Assembly: GCA_035504175.1 (NCBI GenBank)
Contig: DATJSJ010000202.1
Span: 1-34,569 of the forward strand
Reading direction: 5' to 3'
DNA: 34,569 bases
DNA from: DATJSJ01 sp035504175
GTDB taxonomy: Bacteria; Pseudomonadota; Alphaproteobacteria; Acetobacterales; Acetobacteraceae
In this document: positions 1-7,010 of the stretch, piece by piece
Position numbering within the stretch: the stretch's first letter is position 1
How the letters are laid out: the number at the start of each line of letters is the position of its first letter
Program-made: the position numbers and the translations under genes
Notes under the pieces: model-generated
What the model was told of the DNA's origin: nothing
The model's input: only the letters and a program-made list of their open reading frames with translations
Database searches by the model: none

Positions 1-120
1 GCCCCTGGACCCCGGCAAAGGCTCGGCCTTTGCAATCCTAGACTTAAGTGATGGGGGTCCGGGGCCTCAGGCCCCGGCGGGTCCAGGGCGGAGCCCTGGC
101 CTTTCTTTCCTTTTTTCCTT
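1..120. repeat. GC-rich multi-hairpin intergenic repeat, copy 1 (left end cut)
   Basis: This copy contains consecutive perfect inverted repeats: 15-33 (GCAAAGG/CCTTTGC), 59-77 (CCGGGGCC/GGCCCCGG) and 83-99 (CCAGGGC GGA GCCCTGG), followed by a T/C-rich run to about 120. The same modules in the same order occur at 27661-27780, and a shorter version occurs at 33057-33122. The first hairpin of the complete copy lies beyond the left edge here. It looks like a REP-type element of the kind scattered between genes in Acetobacteraceae. Whether it acts as terminator, mRNA stabiliser or mobile unit cannot be told from sequence. Confidence 0.8.
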
Positions 121-237
121 GCCCCGACCGCATGTGAAATGAGATGCTGCACCTGCGAAGGGCGTCGTGAGGGAGGTGGCACACCTTCGAGACCGGCCGG
201 GCGGAACTCCGCCTGCCGATGCAATGGAGGGTGCACC

Positions 238-441
238 GTGGTTCAGCTCGTACTCGTGCTTTGCCTTGCCGGGACGCATTCCTGCGTCGAACGCCGCCCC
301 ACCTACGAGGAGCCGATCAGCCTCATGATGTGCATGATTGGCGGCCAGCGCGCGGCGGCTGCCTATCTCGACAGCCATCCCGCCTACCGCCTGCAATCCT
401 GGCGCTGCGAGGTCGGCGTGCCGCAGCAGGCGAAGCTGTAG
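238..441 (+). CDS. small exported Cys-containing hypothetical protein (67 aa)
   Basis: The GTG start at 238 is chosen because a GGAGG ribosome binding site lies at 226-230, seven bases upstream; a longer reading from 139 has no such site. The product begins with a short hydrophobic segment (about residues 2-12) that could be a signal peptide. It then has a compact polar part with Cys at 9, 16, 32 and 57 and the segments EEPISLMMC and SWRCEVG. I do not recognise a named domain. The pattern resembles short uncharacterised proteins I associate with Acetobacteraceae, but I could not check this. If the first segment is cleaved, the remaining cysteines could form a disulfide in the periplasm. No partner gene is evident: the next gene is convergent. 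Confidence 0.6.
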   Translation: MVQLVLVLCLAGTHSCVERRPTYEEPISLMMCMIGGQRAAAAYLDSHPAYRLQSWRCEVGVPQQAKL

Positions 442-450
442 CGTTCCGGC

Positions 451-1146
451 TCAGTGGATCTCGCCGGAGCGGCGGATTGCCTCGCGCAGCCGGGCGGATG
501 TGAATTCCGGGTCGGCACAGGCGTCGAGGATCACCCGCTCCCGGCGCGCCACGGTGTCGATCGCGTCCGGCAGCCGCGCCACGCAATCGGCTGGGATGAC
601 GACCGCGCCGTGATAGTCGGCATGAATCAGATCGTCGTGCGCGACGCGCATGCCGCAGACCTCGACCGGCTCGCCGAACCCGACCAGGTGGACGAAGGCA
701 TGACTCGGCCCGATCCGCCCGCCGAGAATCTGAAAGCCCTTGGCCAGCATGTCGACGTCGCGGAATGAGCCGTTGGTGACGCAGCCCTCGGCGCCCAGCG
801 CCTTGTGCACGGCGCTGTGCACCTCGCCCCAGAACGCGCCATAGCCGGGCGGATCGTCGAGATCCTGCAGCACGACCACGGTCGGCAGATCGGAGGCCGC
901 GACGTAATCGTACCAGTCGAGGCGGTCGGCGACGCGGCCGGTCGCCGGCGCCTTGGCGCGAAGCGTGCCGACGCGCGCGCGACCGAGCATCGGCGGCAGG
1001 CTGCGATCGGCGGCGACCAGCGGCTCGACCGTATAGAAGTGGCCACGCCGTTCCGGCACCAGCAATTCGAGCCCGTTGCAAATGGTCGGCGTGTCGAAAC
1101 GGCGCAGCCGCTCCAGATCGACGCGCGTGAACGGCGGTTCAGCCAT
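451..1146 (-). CDS. RraA-family protein (HMG/oxaloacetate aldolase-like)
   Basis: The protein has 231 residues and the fold signature of the RraA/MenG-like family. This family includes 4-hydroxy-4-methyl-2-oxoglutarate aldolases, oxaloacetate decarboxylases and the RNase E regulator RraA. Visible motifs are GxFWGEVHS near residue 103, then GCVTNGSFRDVD with the metal/substrate-binding Arg129-Asp130 pair, GGRIGPSHAFVH near 142, and the late HADYHGAVVIP motif. An AGAGG sequence about seven bases upstream supports the ATG at 1146. The neighbouring protease gene, 178 bp upstream on the same strand, gives no functional hint. Keeping Arg-Asp favours an aldolase/decarboxylase on a small keto acid over pure RNase E regulation, but the substrate cannot be assigned. 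Confidence 0.85.
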   Translation of the reverse strand: MAEPPFTRVDLERLRRFDTPTICNGLELLVPERRGHFYTVEPLVAADRSLPPMLGRARVGTLRAKAPATGRVADRLDWYDYVAASDLPTVVVLQDLDDPPGYGAFWGEVHSAVHKALGAEGCVTNGSFRDVDMLAKGFQILGGRIGPSHAFVHLVGFGEPVEVCGMRVAHDDLIHADYHGAVVIPADCVARLPDAIDTVARRERVILDACADPEFTSARLREAIRRSGEIH

Positions 1147-1324
1147 TGGCAGCCTCTTCTTGCAGTGTGGCGCCGGCGCGCGGGCGCCGGCCGACGGTTC
1201 GACGAAGGCAATTGGGTCCGACCAAGACCGCCGCCCGCGCCGCGGTCATCGCGCCAGCCGAACCGGCGGCGGGATCTCCGTGACTGACGCCCGCCACGGT
1301 GATACGCGCCGCCGGCGGTGGCTC

Positions 1325-2743
1325 TCAGTGTGCAGGCGCAGGCATGGGCATCGCAATCCAGCGGTACTGCTGACCCTGCCGGAGCAGCGCCAGCACTTCC
1401 TTGTCACCCGCCTTGCGCGCGGCGCCAACCGCCGTCCTGATGTCATGCTCCGTTTCGATCTTGCGCCCTTCTACCTGCACCACGACATCGCCGGCCTGGA
1501 AACCGTGATGGTAGGCGACGCTGTCGGGCACGACGTTGGTTATGACCACGCCGGGCTGATCACCCTCGATGCCCAGCTGGTGCCTCAGATCCGGCGTCAG
1601 CGCGGTGATCGTGAGCCCAAGACTGCCCGCCTCGGGCGGTGCCTCGCTGGCCGTGCTCGCCGCAGCCGGCGGCTGCGGCTTCTGGCTGTTCGGCGATTCG
1701 GCGAACTTCACCGAGACGACATGCTCGCTGCCGCCACGCCAGAAGGCGACCGGGGCGGTGCTGTCGAAGGGGGTGGCGCCGACGGCGCGGTCGTAGTCGC
1801 GCACGTCGGCGATCTCGACATCGCGGACGCGCAGGACCACGTCGCCCGATTGCAGTCCCGCCTTGGCCGCCGGCCCGCCAGGCGCCACGCTGTCGATCAT
1901 CGCGCCGCGCAGCGGCTGCGGCAGCTTCACGGCCGCGGCGAGGTCAAAGGTCATCGCCTGCACGTTCGCGCCGAGCCAGCCCGGCCGCACCCGGCCGTAT
2001 TTGTGGTACTGGTCGAGGATGAACAGCAGATCGCGCGCGGGGATGGCAAAGCCGAGCCCGGCCGAACCGCTGGTCGGCGAGATCAGCGACGTGCTCATGC
2101 CGATCACCTTGCCCTGCAGATCGAACAGCGGACCGCCGGAATTGCCGTGATTGAGCGCCGCGTCGGTCTGCAGGAAGTTGTCGTAGTTCTCCTTGCCGCC
2201 GACCGCCGCCTGGGTCTCGCCGATATTGCGTTCCAGCGCGCTGATGATCCCCTCGCTGACCGAAATGCCGATGCCGAGCGGATTGCCGATCGCGAGCACC
2301 GGATCGCCGGGCTGGAGCTTGTTGCTGTCACCCCAGACCGCGGCCGGCAACTTCCGTCCGGCATCAACCTTCAGCAGCACCATGTCGATGGGCGAGGTGT
2401 ACAGCAGCCTCGCCCGCAGCCGCGTATGATCGTGCAACGTCACGAAGATTTCCGACGCGCCTTCGATCACGTGGTGGTTGGTCATGACGATGCCGGACGG
2501 GTCGATGATGAAGCCGGAGCCGTCCGCGCTCCAATTCTCATAGACCGGCGTCGCCGCTGACGTTCCTGCCGCGGGCTTCACCGCGATGCGGCTCTCGCCC
2601 TTGATCGCGACCGCGATCGGCATCGCGCGTGCGACCACCGCCGCCGCATCCGGCGGCGGCACACCGGCGCTCGCCCGGTGAACCGCCGGCCCGGCCACCA
2701 TGAGCCCGACTGCCAAAGCGCAGCCCGAGACGAAACGGCGCAT
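1325..2743 (-). CDS. HtrA/Deg-type periplasmic serine protease with two PDZ domains
   Basis: This is a trypsin-fold protease of the DegP/DegQ/HtrA family (472 aa). A signal peptide runs to about residue 26 (ALAVGLMVAGPAVHRASA). The catalytic triad is intact: His91 in TNHHVI, Asp120 in SPIDMVLLK and Ser202 in NHGNSGGPLFD. The oxyanion region GNPLGIGISVSEGIIS is also typical. Two PDZ domains follow, about 255-350 and 375-465, with a Pro/Ala-rich linker between them (PNSQKPQPPAAAS). The start at 2743 has GGGGAGG seven bases upstream; a longer in-frame extension has no such support. Its likely role is periplasmic quality control or regulated proteolysis. It stands alone and is not next to a two-component system as mucD/degP genes sometimes are. 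Confidence 0.92.
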   Translation of the reverse strand: MRRFVSGCALAVGLMVAGPAVHRASAGVPPPDAAAVVARAMPIAVAIKGESRIAVKPAAGTSAATPVYENWSADGSGFIIDPSGIVMTNHHVIEGASEIFVTLHDHTRLRARLLYTSPIDMVLLKVDAGRKLPAAVWGDSNKLQPGDPVLAIGNPLGIGISVSEGIISALERNIGETQAAVGGKENYDNFLQTDAALNHGNSGGPLFDLQGKVIGMSTSLISPTSGSAGLGFAIPARDLLFILDQYHKYGRVRPGWLGANVQAMTFDLAAAVKLPQPLRGAMIDSVAPGGPAAKAGLQSGDVVLRVRDVEIADVRDYDRAVGATPFDSTAPVAFWRGGSEHVVSVKFAESPNSQKPQPPAAASTASEAPPEAGSLGLTITALTPDLRHQLGIEGDQPGVVITNVVPDSVAYHHGFQAGDVVVQVEGRKIETEHDIRTAVGAARKAGDKEVLALLRQGQQYRWIAMPMPAPAH

Positions 2744-3037
2744 CCTGTGCCTCCCCGCGTCATGATTCGCGGGCGGCATCTGGCAAGCCCCTTCCCGCGA
2801 AAGGACTGGTCAGGCCGACCGCGTGGATTGCTGCCACGCCACTGTCCGCCTCCTGCCACTCCGTTGCAAGGCCGGTCGCAGTTTCGCGGCCTGCCCGCGC
2901 AGCGGCGCGTGATCCCGCCGCGCCTGCGCCACACGGATCGTGCGCTTCCCGCCTCGCCGCGCTGGCTCCGCTGCCGGAAAAGGCCGGCGCGACCAGACTG
3001 GCGCCGCCGTCCTGCCGTCAGGCACTCCCGGGGCGTG

Positions 3038-3721
3038 TCACCACGGGTATTCGCGCCCGTCGTGATTGAAGAACCGGCCGGATTGCGCCGGACCGAGCGT
3101 GGCGATCAGGCGCCGCATCGCGCCGACACTCTCCTCCGGCGACAGCGTCGCCCCCGCCCCGCCCATATCGGTGCGAACCCAGCCTGGATTGATCAGCACG
3201 CAGGCGATGCCGCGCGGCCGCAGCTCGATCGCGGCACAACGCATCACCATGTTCACCGCCGCCTTCGAGCTGCGATAGGCGATCGCGCCGCCGGAGCTGT
3301 TGTCGGCAAGCGATCCCATGCCGCTGGTGATCGTGACGACCAGGCGGCGCTCGCTGCGCGCGACGTGCTCGAGGAAGGCTTCGGTGACGCGCAGCGGCCC
3401 GATCGTGTTGACGTCGAGCACGCGCGCCCAGTCGCGGTCGTCGACCTGGCCGAAGCCCTGCGCGCGGCCTCCGTAAATGCCGGCGGAATTGATCAGCACG
3501 TCGATTGCGATGTCGCCCAGCGCCGCCGCGGCATGCGCGATCCCCGCCCGGTCGGTGACATCCAGGGCAATCGGCAGCACCGACCCGGCAAGACCGCGCA
3601 GGCCCGCCGCCGCTTCCGGCCGCCGGCAGGCGGCGAAGACGCGCCAGCCCTCCGCCGCATATTGCCGGGCGAGTTCGAGGCCCAGGCCGCGATTGGCCCC
3701 GGTGATCAGGACGTTGGGCAT
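3038..3721 (-). CDS. short-chain dehydrogenase/reductase, C-factor-like
   Basis: This is a 227-residue SDR oxidoreductase. The NAD(P)-binding motif TGANRGLG lies at residues 7-14. NSAG is the usual NNAG variant, the catalytic Ser is in ITSGMGS, and the catalytic Tyr/Lys pair is in YRSSK. The overall pattern, including ANRGLGLELARQ near the start and a late PGWVRTDMGG, matches the C-factor/CsgA-like branch of classical SDRs. The start at 3721 has GGAGG eight bases upstream. It follows accA by 67 bases on the same strand and may be cotranscribed with it. The substrate is unknown; these enzymes reduce small carbonyls, and nothing here ties it to fatty-acid synthesis beyond proximity. Confidence 0.88.
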   Translation of the reverse strand: MPNVLITGANRGLGLELARQYAAEGWRVFAACRRPEAAAGLRGLAGSVLPIALDVTDRAGIAHAAAALGDIAIDVLINSAGIYGGRAQGFGQVDDRDWARVLDVNTIGPLRVTEAFLEHVARSERRLVVTITSGMGSLADNSSGGAIAYRSSKAAVNMVMRCAAIELRPRGIACVLINPGWVRTDMGGAGATLSPEESVGAMRRLIATLGPAQSGRFFNHDGREYPW

Positions 3722-3788
3722 GGCGATGCCTCCGGACCGGTGATGGCCTGCGGCATGGTCCTGCCGGCCCACCCCGGAGGCAACCCGG

Positions 3789-4745
3789 TCAGGCGGCGGC
3801 TTCGCGGCCCATCATCAGGAACTTCTCCCGCCGGCGCGCCTGCAGCGCCGCCGCATCCTGCTCGACCAGCGGTGCCAGCGCGTCCTGTAGCGCATCGCCC
3901 ACGGTAGCAATGGTGGCGGCGGCATCGCGATGTGCCCCGCCCAGCGGCTCCGGGATCACCCGGTCGACCAGGTGCAGCCGCAGCAGGTCCTCGGCGGTGA
4001 GCCGCAGCGCCTCGGCCGCGACCGCCGCCTGGGCCGCATCGCGCCACAGGATGGAGGCGCAGCCCTCGGGCGAAATCACGGAATAGACCGCGTGCTCCAG
4101 CATCAGCACGCAATCCCCGGCGGCCAGTGCGATCGCGCCGCCCGAGCCGCCCTCGCCGATCACCGTCGCGATGACCGGCACCGGCGCCTCCAGGCAGGCC
4201 TCGATCGAACGGGCGATCGCCTCCGCCTGGCCGCGCGCCTCCGCATCGATCCCGGGGAAGGCGCCGGAAGTGTCGACGAAGGTCAGCAGCGGCAGGCCGA
4301 ACCGCCCGGCCAGCTCCACCAGCCGCCGCGCCTTGCGGTAGCCCTCCGGCCGCGGTGCCCCGAAATTGTGCTGGATGCGGCTCTCGGTGTCGCTGCCCTT
4401 CTCGGTGCCGATCACCACGACCGAGCGGCCGCGGAACCGGCCGAGCCCGCCCACGATCGCCTGGTCATCGGCGAAGGCGCGGTCGCCGGCGAGCGGCGTG
4501 AAGCCGGTGATCAGGCCGCCGATGTAGTCGAGCGTCTTCGGCCGCTCCGGATGCCGCGCCACCTGAGTCTTCTGCCAGGCGGTGAGCTTGGCGTAGGTGG
4601 CGCGGAGCTGCTTGTCGGCCTTGTCGGTGAGGCGGGCCACCTCCTCGGCGATGTTGATGCCGTCCGGCTCCGACATGCGCCGGAGCTCTTCGATCTTGCC
4701 TTCCAGCTCGGCGATCGGCCTTTCGAAATCCAGGAAGTGGCGCAT
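3789..4745 (-). CDS. accA: acetyl-CoA carboxylase carboxyltransferase subunit alpha
   Basis: AccA pairs with AccD to move the carboxyl group from carboxybiotin-BCCP to acetyl-CoA, giving malonyl-CoA for fatty-acid synthesis in the cytoplasm. The 318 residues match the usual family length (about 319 in E. coli). Diagnostic stretches are LDFERPIAELEGKIEELR at the N-terminus, DYIGGLITGFTPLAGDRAF, KGSDTESRIQHNFGAPRPEG, the VDTSGAFPG motif near 158 and the oxyanion-hole glycine run GEGGSGGAIAL near 197-207, followed by SVISPEGCASILWRD. It lies downstream of xerD and a lipoprotein gene on the minus strand. xerD and accA are often neighbours in alphaproteobacteria. No strong ribosome binding site is visible, but the N-terminus fits the family exactly. 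Confidence 0.97.
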   Translation of the reverse strand: MRHFLDFERPIAELEGKIEELRRMSEPDGINIAEEVARLTDKADKQLRATYAKLTAWQKTQVARHPERPKTLDYIGGLITGFTPLAGDRAFADDQAIVGGLGRFRGRSVVVIGTEKGSDTESRIQHNFGAPRPEGYRKARRLVELAGRFGLPLLTFVDTSGAFPGIDAEARGQAEAIARSIEACLEAPVPVIATVIGEGGSGGAIALAAGDCVLMLEHAVYSVISPEGCASILWRDAAQAAVAAEALRLTAEDLLRLHLVDRVIPEPLGGAHRDAAATIATVGDALQDALAPLVEQDAAALQARRREKFLMMGREAAA

Positions 4746-4810
4746 GGGCGGCGCTCATAGCGGGAACGGCCCGGCCCTGCCAGGGTCGGCCCCCTGCCGC
4801 AGCCCCCTCG

Positions 4811-5812
4811 TCAGCGCGCCTCCGGCACCGCCCCGGCCAGCCGCCACGCCACCGCCCGGGCCGCCGGGGCGAGGAAAATCTGGCGGCGGGCATAGGAAAT
4901 CCAGATCCGCACCCGGGCCATCATGTCGGCGCCGAGCAGCATGTCGGCGCCGACCCGAAAATCCGCCACCACGAGATCGACATCGCGCAGTCGCAGCGGC
5001 CCGACCGCCATCGCCGGCACGCGCAGGGTCCAGAGCGGCAGCGGCCGCCGGTCCGTGCCGGTCGCGTGCGCCGCGGCCAGCGGCTGCAACGCCGTCGGCT
5101 CGAGGCCGAGCGCCGGCAGCAGCGCCATCGCCAGCACGGTGAGCTGCGACCCGGTGTCGAACACCGCGGACAGCGGTGCAGCACCGATCCTGACCGGCAC
5201 CAGCAGCCGGTGGGTGTCGCCATCCGCCTCGGCCGGGATCAGCGCCGCATGCCGCGTCCACGCCGCCGGCGGCGCCTGGCACTCGCGCAGGCGATAAAGA
5301 CCGAGCCGCCGGCGCGGCAGGTCGAGCTCGACATCGTAGCGCGACAGGAAGTCGCCTCCGAGCACGCCGTCCAGCGGCGGGCCGCCGCCCAGTCGCGGCA
5401 GGTCGGGCACCAGCGGCACGACGTGATCGCCGGCGATCTCGGGGTCGATGAATCCGGCCTGCCCGATCGTCAGCGAAGCGACGCTGACCGCGTCTTCCAG
5501 GCGCGATCCGCCGACCCCGGTCAGCGCGAAACGCCGGCGGAACGGATCGCGATGCAGGCCGAGCCGCGGCGCGCTCGCCGCATTGATCACCACCGTCGCG
5601 GCCCCGGTGTCGACCAGCATGCGTGCCGGCCGGCCATTGATCGAAGCGGTCACCACGGGGCATCCGCCGGCCAGCTCCAGCGGCACCGCGGCCAGCGCCT
5701 CGACCCGGCAGGGGCCGGGCGGATCGGCGGCACAGCCGGCCAACGGGAGTGCCGCCAGCAGCCGCGCCAGCCGCCGGCGTTCGATCGGCCCGGCGATATC
5801 GGCCATGCTCAC
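4811..5812 (-). CDS. lipoprotein with two retropepsin-like aspartyl protease motifs
   Basis: The 333-residue protein begins with a charged segment and a hydrophobic stretch ending in a lipobox (LAGC, Cys27), so it is probably a lipidated envelope protein. It carries two aspartyl-protease signatures: MLVDTGAATVVIN (Asp68) and AVFDTGSQLTVL (Asp219). LDGVLGGDFL near 148-156 is the Gly-rich element that usually follows the first motif in retropepsin-like domains. Two motifs about 150 residues apart suggest a single-chain pseudo-dimer. The first codon (GTG, 5812) overlaps the xerD stop by four bases (GTGA), and an ATG two codons later (5806) is an equally good start. Neither the substrate nor activity is known. 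The gene is cotranscribed with xerD and lies 65 bases upstream of accA. Confidence 0.8.
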   Translation of the reverse strand: MSMADIAGPIERRRLARLLAALPLAGCAADPPGPCRVEALAAVPLELAGGCPVVTASINGRPARMLVDTGAATVVINAASAPRLGLHRDPFRRRFALTGVGGSRLEDAVSVASLTIGQAGFIDPEIAGDHVVPLVPDLPRLGGGPPLDGVLGGDFLSRYDVELDLPRRRLGLYRLRECQAPPAAWTRHAALIPAEADGDTHRLLVPVRIGAAPLSAVFDTGSQLTVLAMALLPALGLEPTALQPLAAAHATGTDRRPLPLWTLRVPAMAVGPLRLRDVDLVVADFRVGADMLLGADMMARVRIWISYARRQIFLAPAARAVAWRLAGAVPEAR

Positions 5813-6702
5813 CCCGCCAGCGGGTGGTGCGCCTCCACCAGGCGCTGCAGCCGCTCCGCGAGAACATGGGTGTAGATCTGCGTCGTTGCAATATCGGCAT
5901 GACCGAGCAGCATCTGCAGGCTGCGCAGGTCGGCGCCATGCGCCAGCAGGTGCGAGGCGAAAGAGTGCCGCAACACGTGCGGCGACACGCGCGCCGGGTC
6001 GATGCCGGCGCGCAACGCCACCTGCTTCAGCAGCAGCGCGAAGCCCTGGCGTGTCATCGGCTGCTTCGCCGGCCGACCGGGAAATAGCCAGCGCGAGGGC
6101 GCCTGGCCGCCGGCGGCCTCCCGCGCCGCGACCAGCGCCGCCGCGACCCGGCGCGCCGCGTCCGAGAGCGGCACGATCCGTTCCTTGCCGCCCTTGCCGC
6201 GCACCAGCAGCACCGCCGCATCCCGGGTCAGCGCCGAGCGCGGCAGCGCCAGCAGCTCCGAGACGCGCAGCCCGGTTGCGTACAGGATTTCCAGCGCCGC
6301 CGCCGCGGTCAGGCCGGGCAGGCCCGGAATCGCCGCCGCCGCGGCCAGGAGCCTCTCCACCTCCGCCTCGCTCAGGTATTTCGGCAGCGCGCGCGGCAGG
6401 CGCGGCGAGTCGAGCAGCTCCGTCGGATCATCGGCCCGCACGCCCTCTCGCGCCAGGAAGCGGAAGAACTGGCGCAGGCAGGAGAGCCGGCGTGCCGCCG
6501 TGCGCGGCGCCAGCCCTACATCGGTCATGTCGGCCAGGTAGTCCCGCAGCGTCTCGGCGGAGGCCGCCGCCGGTGCCTCGCCACGCGCCACGGCTGCGGC
6601 GCCGAAATCGGTCAGGTCACCCGCATACGCGGCAATCGTATTCGCCGCCGCTCCGCGCTCCGCCGCCAGCATCTCCAGGAACGCCTCGATATGGCGATCC
6701 AA
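5809..6702 (-). CDS. xerD: site-specific tyrosine recombinase XerD
   Basis: XerD works with XerC at dif to resolve chromosome dimers at division. The protein has 297 residues, the usual size. A SAM-like core-binding N-domain spans residues 1-90 and the catalytic domain spans about 105-290. All active-site residues are visible: Arg146 (ATGLRVSE), Lys170 (RGKGGKER), His242 and Arg245 (HVLRHSFAS), His268 (LGHADI) and the nucleophile Tyr277 (QIYTHV). The ending EAHHPLAG resembles XerD more than XerC. The only plausible start is TTG at 6702, preceded by GAGG and just nine bases after the stop of a small membrane-protein gene. It overlaps the next gene by four bases, so these genes form one transcript. 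Confidence 0.92.
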   Translation of the reverse strand: MDRHIEAFLEMLAAERGAAANTIAAYAGDLTDFGAAAVARGEAPAAASAETLRDYLADMTDVGLAPRTAARRLSCLRQFFRFLAREGVRADDPTELLDSPRLPRALPKYLSEAEVERLLAAAAAIPGLPGLTAAAALEILYATGLRVSELLALPRSALTRDAAVLLVRGKGGKERIVPLSDAARRVAAALVAAREAAGGQAPSRWLFPGRPAKQPMTRQGFALLLKQVALRAGIDPARVSPHVLRHSFASHLLAHGADLRSLQMLLGHADIATTQIYTHVLAERLQRLVEAHHPLAG

Positions 6703-6711
6703 GCGCGGCCT

Positions 6712-6855
6712 CTACTGCGACTGGAAGCGGTCGTTGGGCAGCACGTGCTGCACGTCCTGCGGATGCGGATGCGGCGGAAAAGCACCCACCACCAGGAGTG
6801 CGATACCGACCACCACCAGCCCGCCCAGCACCACGATCAGGATCATCCGGCCCAT
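6712..6855 (-). CDS. 47-aa single-span membrane peptide upstream of xerD
   Basis: The peptide starts at the ATG at 6855, with GAGG a few bases upstream. It consists of one long hydrophobic segment (MILIVVLGGLVVVGIALLVVG, roughly residues 4-24), then FPPHPHPQDVQHVLPNDRF. A single transmembrane helix with a short Pro/His-containing tail is the clear reading. The tail motif VLPNDRF also looks familiar from small unannotated proteins next to xerD in related genomes, but this is memory and unchecked. Its stop lies nine bases before the TTG of xerD, so it is probably the first gene of the xerD transcript. A longer reading from 6945 adds Arg-rich low-complexity sequence with no ribosome binding site. 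Confidence 0.6.
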   Translation of the reverse strand: MGRMILIVVLGGLVVVGIALLVVGAFPPHPHPQDVQHVLPNDRFQSQ

Positions 6856-7010
6856 CAGCCTCGGCGGCCCCCTTCGCCCGTTGGCCGGTTCCCTCACGCG
6901 CGGCCCATCGCCCCCGCGCATCGCGGCCAATCGCCGCGCCGACACTGCGAGCGGGCCACGGACCGGCGGGTTTTCCGGGTCCCGGCGCGCGTGTGCTAGC
7001 CTCGCCGGCC

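Noticed and set aside
1076..2560. Long plus-strand open frame opposite the HtrA protease gene
   Set aside because: The protease reads perfectly on the minus strand with its triad and PDZ domains; the plus frame is a GC-driven shadow.
2744..3037. Gap between the HtrA protease gene and the SDR gene, possible small genes
   Set aside because: Short frames on both strands are Arg/Pro-rich without ribosome binding sites; nothing was supported.
5448..7010. Long in-frame extension upstream of the aroKB fusion
   Set aside because: It runs antisense through the lipoprotein and xerD genes, is Pro/Ala/Arg/Ser-rich and has no domain; AroK homology begins only after 7011.
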